Shown here one piece after another: positions 36,244-46,480 of a stretch of DNA of 64,000 nt. This stretch comes from Allodiplogaster sudhausi (Eukaryota; Nematoda; Chromadorea; Rhabditida; Diplogasteridae): assembly GCA_945643635.1 (NCBI GenBank), contig CALZFC010000097.1, positions 1,170,001-1,234,000 of the forward strand. Direction: 5' to 3'. The number at the start of each line of letters is the position of its first letter. Position 1 is the stretch's first letter. The notes beneath the pieces were generated by a model. It saw only the letters and a program-made list of their open reading frames with translations, made no database searches and was not told the DNA's origin. Both the position numbers and the translations under genes were made by a program.

Positions 36244-39200
36244 CTTCATATCTCTCTATTTTCTCCCTCGCTCTCTCTCTACTTGCTTCACTCTCCCCTC
36301 CTTCCCCTTCCTTATTCTGCTATGACCGGGTCCATTATGCTCTCACAGTCAGATTATTGCTTAAACTGATCGTGAGTCAATGGGCCGTTTTGATGTGATT
36401 GTACGTTCTCCCTCGAGTATCCTTTTCCTTACGCAGAGTGTACAACACTCTGCAATGGCCATCTGTATCTAGTGACTTCACTACCGTATCTTACTTTCTC
36501 TCTCCACTAAACTCCGGCCCGTGCCTTCTTTCTCTCCACTAAACTCCGGCCCGTATAGCAGAAGCTTCTTTCTCTCTCTCTCTCTTCTGCAGTGGCATGC
36601 TCCACTTGCAATTCTGCTGCTGCTGCCCGCAACGCTCGCCTCCTCCGCCACGTGGCAATGCGCAGCCGAAAGTGTGCATAATCTACTAAATTTTGAAAAT
36701 ATTTTTAAAATAGTGGGAATACAGCAGACTTCAATGCTCTAAGTTATAAGAATTATACGTTTAATGGTTACAAATATAAATTAAATGAATAAATATTTGA
36801 AAAAAATATACAATTTACGATGAAAGATCAATGAAATTTGCTCGGAAACACAAATAAATATAATATTAAATATGTAGACAAAACGTTGCCTTAAAATAAT
36901 TTCAAATGTTGTCTTTCCTCTTCCATGTGGAATGTACATACTTTTGCAGCAATTCTTCGAGTCAATCAATCCGACTGGCGACTTTGATGAGAACTCGGAC
37001 GCCCTCGAATCGTATCTCTATGACCGATCACTCAAGATTCAGCCAAAGGACCAGGACAAGCCGGCCTACGAGGCAGTCAGTTTGGGATCAATAAAGAGAT
37101 AGAATAGATCAACTTAGAATAAGAAGAGAGTTACCTATGTATAATCACCCACGTACACTCATTGTTGAACAAGGTCGGTGCATGCGCCGTATTGAACCCC
37201 CCCCCCTTACCCCGGTCTGCTCAGAGCGGTTTTGAACCCTACGGAGGAAACTTTTTTGCTTGACAAACGGCATGTCTTCTCAATAAATTTTTTTAACGAA
37301 AAAGGTTTTTTGGCTTTGTACCCCGGCCTGGAGTCGTGCACCGGACCTTGTTCATCACTGCGTACGCTTCTTAATATATGACGGTGCCAACTAAAAAACC
37401 GTCGTTTTTGAATTTTCGACTCGTTGTGCACACTTTTTTGGAATATTCCACATAAATATGCCAAATTGGCCAAAAAGTACGCGTACTTTTTGACAAATTT
37501 GGGATATTCGTGTGGAATATTCCAAAAAGTGTGCATAAGGAGTCGAAAATGCAAAAACGACCGTTTTTTTAGTTGGCACCGTCATATATGCACTGTAAAT
37601 AATGAAAACAAAGGAGGGCCAGCTGACATTAACACGGGGCTCGAAAGCTGTGGATGTTTTAATTCAGCAAATATTCTGAATTAGTAAATGTTGCGTAAAG
37701 GGAAAAATGTGAATCTATTTATCTTCGATCACCGCAAAACAGTGGGGTGTTTTTCTGTTCCATCTTCATGTTTCACTTTAGACACAGATACTGGTAAACA
37801 GTTGGCAAATTGTCCTATTAAGTCTGTTCTCTATCCTCTCTCTTTCTCTCTGTCTCTCATTGTCTATATGTCTCTCTCTCTCTCACTTCCTCTTTCCGTG
37901 CCGCACTCTTGAGATAGATCGCATTCTTTCCGCGCTGTTTGAACGGCGATGCTATTAGCAGTAAAGACGCAAACGTGGCTGCCTCTGAGATTCATCCCTT
38001 CTCTCTAATATTCCTTGCCTGTTCTTTACGCCTACTGCCTCGACAAATTTTCAGTAATCCTTCATGGTTAAAATGTCAATAATTCGAGCGTAAATGGCAT
38101 ATTATCCAACATATTAGCAATCTTTAACCAGAATTAACTGTGCCCGCCAACCCCCTCAGTCCTCTTTCCTCGGGGTTTTGGACGCATCCATTTTAAGTAA
38201 TTTTAGGCTTAAATTTAAGGCTTTTATTTTCACTCGTTTCTGCCCCCCCCCCCCGTCGTTGCATTCCATTATATCAGTAGTACATCCAAAAGAAAAAAAG
38301 ACTTCGAATTCAAAAATAGCTCATCAGAAATCTAAGAATTGGTTTTATGTCTTTGAATTTCAAGTGCGTTTTTGAATTATATCAGTCTTTTTTTACTTAG
38401 GCTTCTAAAAATAGTTCATGTCTCTCTTTCTCTATCTAGCTCTTTTCCTCCCTCTCTTTTCTTCTCTCTCCCTCCTATCTGTCGCTCTCTTTCTCTCTCC
38501 CTCTGCGGTTCTCATTCTTTCTCTCTCAATTTGTTTCCTTAGTCTTCTTTATCATCTCGTTATCAATCTTTCTTTTTTCTTCTGTCCATCTTCTTCCGCT
38601 CTCTCTAAAATAACCGGCTTCGATATTTTCAGCTCTTCCTTTTCTCTTGCTTCCCGTAGAGAATCTAGTTGAAAGACGATGTTGCTATTTTTGGATATCA
38701 ATTCGATTTGATGACATCACGATCTTGCACACTTTTCCGTCTTGTAAATGAGGGATCCCACTAATGTTACGGTATTTATTGAAGTGAAGGAAATTGTACA
38801 ACTCTAAATCAGTTGGATCCCTTTATGTTTATGTGCATACGAATATACATATATTGGGGCGACTCCACAGAAAATGAAAAAAAAATTTCAGAACTTTTAA
38901 ATGTTGTGATGATTCAGTCTGATTGTTCATTCTGTGGAGAAAAATTTATGTTTTGGAACCAATTTTTCTCTCTCTTTCAGAAACCAAGACACCCTCCGCA
39001 CGTTATGCGCTCGCCAGGAATTCGGCCTCCCAAGCAGCAACAGCAACATCACGAAAGAGGTTGGAGAGAGAGAGCGAGGGAGAGAGAAAGAGAGAGAGAG
39101 GGAGAGACAGATAGAGAGAGAGAAAGAGAGAGAGAGAAGAGGGTAGGGGTGGGCAGGAGAGGCAGCTAGATGTAAGTAACTCTTTCTAGGAGCCATGACT

Positions 39201-39489
39201 TGGAAGCGGATAGAGCGTGAGAGAGAGCAAGAAAGAAAGAGAGGGAGAGAGACAGACAGAGAGCAAGTACAAGTCCACCAACCAGACTGGCCCTTCCAGG
39301 CATGTCGTTTGCGTCCTCGTTCACCTCCTTCGGCTCGAGTTCCGGTGCGCCGGGCGGTGCGTCGAGTGCCACGCTGACACCGGGCAACACATACACGCCT
39401 GGCGCTCAGACAGCACCACCGACGCCATCGTACGACCAAGACGGGTTAGCTAGGGGCATCCATTTTAAACTAGTCAAATCTGAGAGAGG

Positions 39490-39528
<39 letters not shown>

Positions 39529-40937
39529 CTCGTTTTCACTTGACTGTAGCCTATAACTGGATTCGCACTCTTCGATTCTATCAATTAGATAGCCCGTGCT
39601 ATTCGATGGTTACTAAACCATCTGTTACTGTTCGCTTCTATCTCGCTCTCTCTATGTACTTATATTTCTGTCTATCTATCTCTCTATCTCGCTCTCTCCC
39701 TCTCTGACTCGCTTTCTGGCTGCTTGACTGTCGCCCCTCTCCTCATTTGTTCTGTGCCCCCTCCATCTCTCTAATCCCATTGTGAGATGTGTCCATTCTC
39801 CACTCTTGCTCACATAGCACCCCGACCTATTCATCTGGATCATCCTAATCTGTGCTAATTGGGATATTCCTCATGCAAGGCATGTTTTTTCTCTTTAGCT
39901 TCTTCGATACTTACCTTCTCTCTCTCTCTCCCTCGCTCTCTCTCTCTCTTTCTCTCTCTTCCGTTCTCTCCCTCTCTCTCTATCCCTCTCTCCTTCTCTT
40001 TCCTACTCTCACCTTCCTTCTATCGCACTTCTATCTGCCTTCCCTTTTTTTGAAGAAAAAAGGAGAGAAAAGAATGCTCAACTCTCTTCTGTACAAGGCA
40101 GTAATGGAATACAAGCCACCACCACTGAACTACTTCTTGAAGGTGTTATTTCCATCCCATAAAGATGGAAGTATTCCAGCTTCATCCCCAACAGATGCAT
40201 CTGTCATTTCAGTAGTAGTTCCTTCGACACCAGCATGTCGAATATGAATATCTCTCCTCTACTCGAATGGTGCACAATTTGTCTGTGTCAGTTGTGCGCC
40301 CTTTCTCTCTTGCCACGCCTTCTTAATAGCTGTCCGTTCATCACTCTTCCCCGCCCTTTTTGTATGCCATCATCTTGCCGTTCCTCACAATCAGAGTGCA
40401 ACCTCCCTCATTGCCATGTGTCTCGGTTCTGGCAATACTCATATTTTTTTTAAATTATTTATTATTTAATTAATTGTTAATTTGCTTTCCCATCTATCCA
40501 AACGCCGTATTGGCAGAGCCGTTCCATGCTACACAACCCCCCCCCCCCCCGCTTTTTTTTTTCGTCGTCCACCTAACTTTATCACAACCTCACCATCAGC
40601 TGCCAACTTGGGTTTTTCTCTCTACTATTTCCCTTTGTCGCTCTCTCTCTCTCCATCTTTTCTTCTATCTTTCTTCCTTCTCTCTTTCTCTCTCCCTCTC
40701 TCGATCAACTCTCTCTTTCCTCTCTCTCCTAATTCTCTCCCCTCTCTCATACTCTGTCTCACCCCTATCTCTCGATGCCCTCTCTATCTTTCCTCTCTCC
40801 CTGTCACTTTCCCCTCTCACGCTTTTTATGTCTACCTCTCTCTATCATTCTCTCACCAACTTGTCCAACTCCACAGCCAACTTGTAGAACGTAACATCAT
40901 GTGCAGCCGAGTGTTTCTGCTCTCTTTCTTGTTTCCT

Positions 40938-40977
<40 letters not shown>

Positions 40978-42520
40978 CTCTCCCACTCCTCTATCTCTCC
41001 CTCTATCTCACTGTTTCGTATTTTCTCTTCCCTCTCTCCCTCTTACTTCTCTATGTCTCTTTTGTCCTCACTTTTCCTCTTCTTTCTCCTCTCTCTCCCT
41101 CTCCACTAATTGCCGTCTCGCCAGGTGACTTCCGGCGGAAGCTAATGCTTTGCTTTCACCCCCCCCCCCACTCTCCTCGTTCCCCCGTCTCTCTCTTTCT
41201 CTCTCTCTCTCACTCTTTCTCTCTCTCTCTCACTCTCTCTTTCTTTCTTTCTCTCTCTCTCTCTCTCTCACCCTTCTTCCACAACAGCAGGCCGTACGTA
41301 ACAGCTGCCATAGAAACCAAGGGTTTTCAAGGGTTTCTTTATTGTTTTCATTCGTTTATGGAAAATATTATTGAATTCGACTGAATTTCTCACTCTGATG
41401 TTGAGAAGTTGTTCGGCCCTTTTATGAATGTCAAGTTAGTAATGTCTTTGTTATTGTAGCGCGGGACACCGTTCTGCCCGGCAGCCGGTTCTGCACCAAT
41501 CTTCGCAAGAGGACACGCAAAGTGCAGGTGTGTCTATTATCTCTCTCTCTCTCTCTCCCTCTCTCTCTCTCCATCTCTCACATACTCATTCTCTCTCTCA
41601 CTCTCATTCTCTCTCTCTCGGTCTCTCTCCCATTCTCACTCTCGCTTATCAATTCGTTCCCTACATATCCTGAATTATCCCAAGAAAAAGGGGACAGCTT
41701 GAGATAACACCTCGTCCCGCAACGTCAACAGTCATATGACTCACATTTTTCTTCTCTATCATATCTTCCTTTTCGGCCTTTCGCTCATCCCTTTCCTCTT
41801 TATCCCATTCGACTAATCCCCCTCGTCGTTTTTATAAATGTTTTCTGCTTCAACCACTTTAGTTTGCCGGGGCCAACTGATTTATTATGCTCGAGAAAGA
41901 TGTTCACTTTCCAACAACTTGCAGCTTAAACTTACAATAAGAATATAGTAATAATAATAATAATAAAAGTACGAATATTATTTTTATCATTATTGTTTAT
42001 TATTATTATTGTTTCTAATGTATTATGTTATATTATATTATACCATTCTATTCATTTTCCAACAAATTGCAGATTCTAATAAGAATATAGCAATAGTAAT
42101 AAAAAGAATTATTATTATTATGTATAATATGATGTTGTACAATAAACTCCAATCTTCAGGCCACTTCACTCTCTCTGACATCCCGAGAGGAGCACGCGAG
42201 CACGGGAAGGAAGCCCGGCAGGTAACGAGACATTTTATTTAAGGGGGCCATCAGGGGCCAATTCTACCTCTCCTCTGCTATTTCCTTTCTCTTCATCCCC
42301 TTGATCTTTCGCTGTCACAGAAGATACTTTGCCTTCTTCACTCAATTTGTCCTTCTCCTCGCCACTACTTCGTTAACTAGTAGTGTAAAGTAAGCCCTTT
42401 AACATCTCTGTCCACGATATAGTAAGGCTCACTTCCGTTTAGTGTTTTAACTTTTATGTCACTCGCCCTATCTCTCTCTCTCACTATCTCCTCTCGTTCT
42501 CTCTCCTTCTCTTCTCTCGT

Positions 42521-42573
<53 letters not shown>

Positions 42574-42812
42574 GTTCTCTCTCTCTCCTCTCGCTCTCTC
42601 ACTCTTCCGTTCAATATATTCATATATTTCTATTTTCTTCTGTTCTCCCTTGCTCCTCGAAATAGTTGTCATTTTCATTCTCCAACAGACTTGATCATCA
42701 GACAACCGGCAGTAGGAGTGGTAGACTATGAGATCTAATGGAGGACAGCGGGTCTCTCACGTGCTCTTACACTCTCACGTTCTCTACGCTCTCTTATCTA
42801 TCTCTCTCTCCT

Positions 42813-42887
<75 letters not shown>

Positions 42888-44815
42888 ATTCGACATTAGA
42901 CCGCCCCTTATTGGCTCTTCCAATTTTCCGACAATGTGCCTTTCAATCTAGCATTTGGTATCCTCTGATTGTGACAAAGTGTTTGCATCTTGGTTGATGA
43001 AGACTGATACAGATGTATTCCCTTTGCAGACCCAGCGAGCCGGAATGGTGCCCCCTCCCGCCGTCTCTCTCGGCCACTCTCCAACGCCACCTCCTCCCCT
43101 TCAGCCTCGCAAGGTAGAGAGAGCGAGAGAGAGAGAGAGAGAGAGAGGGAGGGAGAGGGAGATAAAGAGAGAGAGCGAAGGAGAGAGTGACAGAGATAAC
43201 TTCAAGCCCTCTGTTCAGGTAAGCCGAGCAGCCGGCCTGCCCATGGGCAACGCTCCCCCTCCCCTGTACCCGCGACGGGCGACGAAGGCAGGAGTTGCGG
43301 CTCCTGCCCAGGCAACCAGTCCCACTTCCACGCCCTCCCCTGCAACTACCTCACCAGCAACAGCGGCCAAGAGTCCAGGTCAGCTCTAGAAATCCTCTTG
43401 CCACAGGGTTTCAATATGTCTCCAAGAAATAGACGTGGGAACCTTCCCGAAAGTTGCATTTAAATCACTCAAAAGAACCTGATTTTGGCATATTTTAATG
43501 AGAAAGAGGCTATGCTTTTCCCATTTTTGTTGGCTAATCCTTCCAAAAATTTACGAAGCAAGAAGGATACAATGGAAATAATGCCATTTAAAATGAATCC
43601 AACTCCTGTTCATATACTTTTTCGGGTTCCTTCTAGGTTATCAATATGCAGCTCAAATAAATTTCATCCGAACCATTTTGATAAGCCGGGACCCTCCTAT
43701 TCGGCCACGCCTCAGGGCCTGTCTCCGGAATACAATCTTATTCAGATGACCACCATCAGCCAAGTCGGCCCGCGCTAGAGACGCCAGCTGCCTCTGGCCT
43801 CCTGACGTCGCCGAGCACCTCCTCTTCACAACCCTCTTCTGCCACCTCCGCTGCAGCCGCCCCTCCGCCCTCCTTCTTCTTCCCCTCTTCTCCCCCTCTC
43901 CCTTCAAATACGTCTTCTATGGTGTCACCACCGGCGATTCCACCACGCCGACCGGCTTCCACTCTCTCAACTCCCCATCCAAACTCAACGAATTCGGAAG
44001 CCGTAAGCTGCTTCTTTCTTTTTTTAACGAAAGACATGCAATTTTATGCAAAGATAGTTTGAACGGAGCTCTCCATATAGATCGCCTCACCGACATCGAA
44101 TGCAGCACTAACTTCAAACGGCACCGAAAGTCTTCGAGTTGTACTGGAACGGTAAGAAGCGCAAGATTGAGGGAAAGAGAAGAGGGAGGGAGAGACATGA
44201 CGGAAGTGAGTAGTTAGTTAGTGCCAAACAATAGGAAAAAAGAGTGAAATTGAAGAAGAGTAAAGAAAGGAAGTGCCTCTCATATCGATCGATTCCCTTC
44301 AGCCCGCCCTCCGGCAGTCCGCCCGAAGCGGTGTCTCCGACAGTCTCCCTCTCCGTGCCTCTTCCGCCTTCCTCCACTTCCAATCCGCCCGCTCTGCCCC
44401 CTCGCCGCTCTGCTCTTCAGCAACAGCCGCCACCCCCTCTACCGCCGAAACCAGGGTCAGCCCATCGCCCATCTTTATTTGTTGATTTTTACTTTATTTT
44501 TAGGTATCCTGCATTTAACGAGATATTTCTATAGATTGATGGAATATTTTGTACTAAAAATAGATATAGTGTTGAAGTATGCGAAGAAATGATTCTGAGA
44601 GAACAAAAACAATTTTTAAAAAGAAATAAATTTCATTGATTTTCAGCCAGCATCAGCAGCTGTCGCCAGGCGCTTCCCTCTCACCCCCTCCGCCTCCCCT
44701 GCCTGCCCCGCCCGGTGCTGGCTCGCCCACCGACTCGACAGCATCAGCCGCCCCTGCTCCTCCCATCCCTCCCAAAACGTACAAGCAGCGCAAGCACTCA
44801 CCAACAACGCGGTGA
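14821..44815 (+). CDS. Sos: Son of sevenless, Ras/Rac guanine nucleotide exchange factor
   Basis: SOS loads GTP onto Ras downstream of receptor tyrosine kinases; Grb2-type SH3 adaptors bind its tail. I joined 43 exons in frame to 1,561 aa. Exon starts: 14821, 15109, 15522, 15840, 16184, 16572, 16864, 17488, 17926, 18152, 18393, 18562, 19200, 19393, 19887, 20159, 20675, 21097, 21470, 21734, 22062, 22392, 22757, 23172, 23443, 24210, 24789, 25139, 25410, 25643, 25993, 26213, 36950, 38981, 39300, 41460, 42160, 43030, 43219, 43779, 44081, 44303, 44647. Domain order: histone fold (to about aa 190), DH (244-490), PH (491-614, VAWMEAV), REM (615-850), CDC25 (870-1115; [19 protein letters not shown]), proline-rich tail with SH3 ligands IPPRRP, LPPRRS, LPPKPG, and [10 protein letters not shown] near the end. 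The first exon is the least certain; ATG 14785 is also in frame. Intron 17 appears to be GC-AG. Confidence 0.96.
15196..15484 (+). repeat. (GA)n-rich tract at a SOS donor
   Basis: Nearly 290 bp of GA-dominated sequence starts immediately after the exon 2 donor. It gives long Arg/Glu-rich and Ser/Leu-rich spurious frames but no gene. Confidence 0.85.
17100..17250 (+). repeat. dispersed repeat family 2, copy
   Basis: An intronic segment with several ...AAACAGAATTT... phrases, ending in a GACGG...TTTTTGACCCT block. Related segments occur at about 19,690-19,775, 20,395-20,500 and 24,985-25,120 in the same gene. Confidence 0.45.
17872..17925 (+). repeat. 27-bp tandem duplication of a SOS splice acceptor
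   Basis: The block cctaattagtattct...tttaggg occurs twice, directly before exon 9. The downstream copy supplies the acceptor that keeps frame (exon from 17926). The upstream acceptor (AG at 17,897-17,898) would add 27 nt ending in an in-frame TAG. Confidence 0.85.
18700..18763. repeat. (TA)n microsatellite
   Basis: A nearly pure TA run of about 64 bp just after the exon 12 donor of SOS. Confidence 0.95.
21197..21370 (+). repeat. three-copy minisatellite, about 58-bp unit
   Basis: Three imperfect copies sharing AAAGTATAAGAGAG, GCAGGAAGAA and TTGGTTGAA in order, in the SOS intron between exons 18 and 19. Confidence 0.85.
21884..22050 (+). repeat. (CT)n-rich tract before a SOS acceptor
   Basis: Pyrimidine simple repeat running almost up to the acceptor of exon 21 (22062). 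It probably serves as an over-long polypyrimidine tract. Confidence 0.85.
23690..23800 (-). repeat. dispersed repeat family 1, copy
   Basis: Read on the minus strand it carries TCTCTAAA, ATGCTCTCTCGC, TGTCAGG and GGCGCGAATTCAAA in order. The same order occurs on the plus strand at about 58,107-58,205. Confidence 0.7.
24412..24688. mobile_element. hAT-like MITE with perfect 8-bp target duplication
   Basis: A 277-bp element in the SOS intron between exons 26 and 27. The left end is CAGGGGTGGCCGGGGGCC and the right end, reverse-complemented, is CAGGGGGGGCCGGGGCC. Both sides are flanked by CTGGTTTT (24,404-24,411 and 24,689-24,696). The interior is short and has no transposase, so it is non-autonomous. 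CAGNG-type ends plus an 8-bp duplication are typical of hAT elements. Confidence 0.88.
27861..27951. mobile_element. small inverted-repeat element, hAT-like ends
   Basis: A 91-bp unit beginning CAGGGATGTCCAA and ending TTGGATATCCCTG, so the ends match as inverted repeats at 12 of 13 positions. Just outside, tgcttg and caagca continue the symmetry after a short gap. I found no direct target duplication, so classification is tentative. Confidence 0.55.
29224..29717 (+). CDS. GC-rich coding-like exon, unknown protein (partial)
   Basis: A 494-nt open frame begins at an ATG and runs to ...FVVRK followed by a good donor (AAG|gtatga at 29,718), so it looks like a first coding exon. The product (about 165 aa) is rich in Ser, Ala, Arg and Pro, with a short CCVCSC cluster, and resembles nothing I know. 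Sequence is markedly GC- and CpG-richer than the surrounding intron. Other frames are also open over part of the region, so the frame is not certain. I could not identify the exon it splices to. It may be a 5' exon of the nested gene at 31.5 kb or a separate gene. Confidence 0.4.
31473..32229 (+). CDS. nested two-exon gene, unknown protein
   Basis: Exon 1 (31473-32009) starts at an ATG with an in-frame TGA six bases upstream. It joins in phase 0, after a CAG|gtgcgg donor and a tatgcag acceptor, to exon 2 (32131-32229, stop 32227-32229), giving 211 aa. The N-terminal third has an acidic stretch and a conserved-looking block, [21 protein letters not shown] Ser/Thr/Gly-rich middle and an Arg-rich helix-like segment ([12 protein letters not shown]) follow, with a C-terminus that includes [18 protein letters not shown] do not recognise it. 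It lies on the same strand inside SOS intron 32, so it needs its own promoter or alternative splicing. An overlapping 196-aa frame (31312-31902) is treated as a shadow. Confidence 0.6.
32401..32611 (+). repeat. imperfect tandem duplication, about 130-bp period
   Basis: Two copies (about 32,401-32,485 and 32,531-32,611) share CTTTCCTT, CGAATTCCTAGA, ACTCAT, ACTGTGT, TAGCTAG and TTGACATC in the same order. They lie in the probable 3' UTR of the nested gene. Confidence 0.75.
32703..32708 (+). promoter_or_regulatory. poly(A) signal candidate for the nested gene
   Basis: AATAAA about 475 bp after the nested gene's stop. An ATTAAA at 32,286-32,291 is a closer alternative. Confidence 0.35.
36494..36556 (+). 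repeat. two-copy direct repeat, about 32 bp
   Basis: The phrase tctctccactaaactccggc occurs twice back to back in SOS intron 32. Confidence 0.8.
37163..37357. mobile_element. terminal-inverted-repeat element, about 195 bp
   Basis: The ends TGTTGAACAAGGTC (37,163) and GACCTTGTTCATCA (to 37,357) are inverted repeats matching at 13 of 14 positions. A GGTGCA block inside each end continues the match. The element has no coding capacity and lies 16 bp from the large palindrome that follows. Confidence 0.6.
37374..37589. mobile_element. 216-bp loopless palindrome (foldback/MITE-like element)
   Basis: Two arms of equal length meet at 37,481/37,482 in the perfect 12-mer AGTACGCGTACT. The outer ends read ATATATGACGGTGCCAACTA and its exact reverse complement. 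The arms match at roughly nine of ten positions by eye, with no spacer. It lies in SOS intron 33. The TA-rich ends would fit a TA target duplication, as in Tc1/mariner-type MITEs, but that is inference. Confidence 0.9.
39060..39170 (+). repeat. (GA)n tract at a SOS donor
   Basis: The tract begins within the donor of exon 34 (GAG|gttggagagag) and runs for about 100 bp. Confidence 0.85.
39480..41459 (+). other. SOS intron 35 with long CT tracts
   Basis: A 2-kb intron dominated by CT-rich repeats (39,905-40,000; 40,640-40,850; 40,940-41,100; 41,185-41,275) and a C12 homopolymer near 40,540. The 300-codon open frame at 40,482-41,384 is Ser/Leu repeat translation. A short non-repetitive island at 40,060-40,250 is open in one frame but has no supporting motif. 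Confidence 0.75.
42520..42882 (+). repeat. two (CT)n tracts
   Basis: Pure or nearly pure CT runs at about 42,520-42,580 and 42,795-42,882, in the SOS intron before exon 38. A complementary GA tract follows exon 38 at 43,118-43,190. Confidence 0.9.
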
Positions 44816-45880
44816 AACAATTGCATGCTGCTGATGGGGCAGTCATGGGCCCATTTTGACTGGGATGACCCCTTCTGCCCAGGCCATAGAGCCAGCCACC
44901 CGCCAGATCATCTGCTACTGGATGATTCCCACGGGCTTCTCCTCTGTACATGTTGGAATCTTGCCATGCTTGCTTCGATTGTGATAGCCGCTCGCATGCA
45001 TATTCTCGCCCTCTTCTCTTCCCTTTTCCCTGCCATCCTCCAAGCTGTGATTTCATTGTGAAGCTCCCAACTTTTGTTTTCCTGTTGTTTGAAATCATTT
45101 TTGCTGTAACTTTTGTTGCAGCATACATACATATTTGGAAGCAGTATTGTACTTAAGTTGTTCGTTGTTACACAAAGTGCCTTTCTCGAAGTGCCAGAGA
45201 GCGAAGATAGATTGTTCAGCCTGCCGTGCGTGTCTCAGTCCTCTTTCAATGCTTCAACATCTCTCTCACATATTTTGCTAACCTCGTTCCACAGGCGGGT
45301 CTTCTCTCCTCGACACAACAATCTATTTGTCCTCCTGCAGATGAGTCAATATCAGCCTTCTTCGGACAATATCGACTTGCATTTCTCGATTGTCTTTCCG
45401 TGAGAAATCCAAAGTATTTGAATCGCATTTGTCCACCCTTCAGCAGATTATTGCTTATTCGTCGCCATTAAAGTTATAATAACATTGTTCTACTGTCTGA
45501 CATGTTGAGGAAACAATATCAGAAGAATTGAGACAATAAGAACAAACAAAACGATGGTACAATACCTACAAGCATTTATGTATGTACATACATACATAAA
45601 TGGATTTCAATACAAATAGGAATCCTGTCTCACCTATGAGCGAACAGCTTCTCTCTTGATAAGGAATCTGCATTAATTCTTGCCCGAATGAATGTTAAGT
45701 GGTCGAATCAGTTGGCAATAGATGCTCGTGGATGCATCCACGAATCTGCATCCAAAATTTCCCTGACAATTCCTAATTAGCCTCCGGCATATTTATATTG
45801 ATTTAAAACTTTGCATAATCGACGATGTAGATTGCTGATCATTATTTTACAATTGTAGTTGTCTGACTTCGATATCGATA
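44816..45880. other. SOS 3' UTR and downstream region
   Basis: Unique, moderately AT-rich sequence after the SOS stop with no convincing ORF. I see no nearby canonical AATAAA, so the poly(A) site is undetermined. Confidence 0.5.
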
Positions 45881-45886
45881 CATTTG

Positions 45887-45955
45887 CGTGGCGCAGTGGG
45901 TTGAGAGCTTGCTCGAAGTTTTGAGAGTTGCCGGTTCGAACCACCATCCGGTGTG
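45887..45955 (+). repeat. tRNA-derived SINE head or tRNA pseudogene
   Basis: An A-box-like TGGCGCAGTGG (45,889-45,899) and a perfect B box GGTTCGAACC (45,933-45,942) are 33 bp apart, the geometry of a Pol III promoter in a tRNA. The flanking sequence does not fold into a proper acceptor or T stem, so it is not a functional tRNA. A tRNA-derived SINE is the best explanation. Confidence 0.6.
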
Positions 45956-46390
45956 CTGTTCGGGATTTTCTTTTGATAAGGTGCATACATAAAAATTTAT
46001 TCCAAAGGGAGGAGAAAATTTCTTCCTTCGCCCATGTTTATTTTTGACAAGGTGGCTTTTGGTTGAAAGGCATCATTTTTCGACCATAGCAATCGATCTG
46101 GGCAGTTCCGATCAAAATCCTCCAACTTATGCATAGATGTTTGTGTGCATTCAGAAGATAATTAGTTAATTCTTATATCGTAAACAAATTGGACGAGAGA
46201 GAAACACTATTACTGCAACAAGACATAAAAAAGAGAGCGAAAGAAAGAAAACAATGAGCGAATGAGAGTGAGAGAAGACGTACGCAGAGAGCCTAGATTA
46301 ACAAATATTCGGTACAATGCATTGGCAGATTTGCTTGTTTCTTTTAATCATCTACTCTTGAATAAGTACTAAAACTCAAAGATAATTTAT

Positions 46391-46480
46391 TTGAAATTTT
46401 CTGACCATTCTAGTCGAGTCTCTCTAAATCAGATGCTCTATCACCATTGTATCAGGCAAAAAAGAGCGAATTAAAGATTA
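46391..46480 (+). repeat. dispersed repeat family 1, copy
   Basis: Contains TTTTCTGACCATT, CTCTCTAAATCAGATGCTC, TATCAGGCAAAA and GAGCGAATTAAA in order, matching the copies near 47.1 and 58.15 kb. Confidence 0.65.

Larger units (their letters stand above)
26339..36949 (+). other. 10.6-kb SOS intron 32
   Basis: The largest SOS intron, between the last CDC25 exon and the first tail exon. It contains CT/GA tracts (26,925-26,960; 27,138-27,182; 28,740-28,805; 30,915-31,020; 35,160-35,222; 35,545-35,590), a small inverted-repeat element (27,861), a GC-rich coding-like exon (29.2 kb) and a probable nested gene (31.5-32.2 kb). I see no gene in 32,710-36,949. Confidence 0.8.

Noticed and set aside
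37207..37684. Two similar proteins on opposite strands ([10 protein letters not shown] / [11 protein letters not shown])
   Set aside because: Both are translations of the two arms of the 216-bp palindrome; there is no gene.
40482..41384. 300-codon open frame on the plus strand
   Set aside because: Almost entirely Ser/Leu/Phe/Pro from CT repeats, inside a SOS intron. Repeat translation, not a gene.
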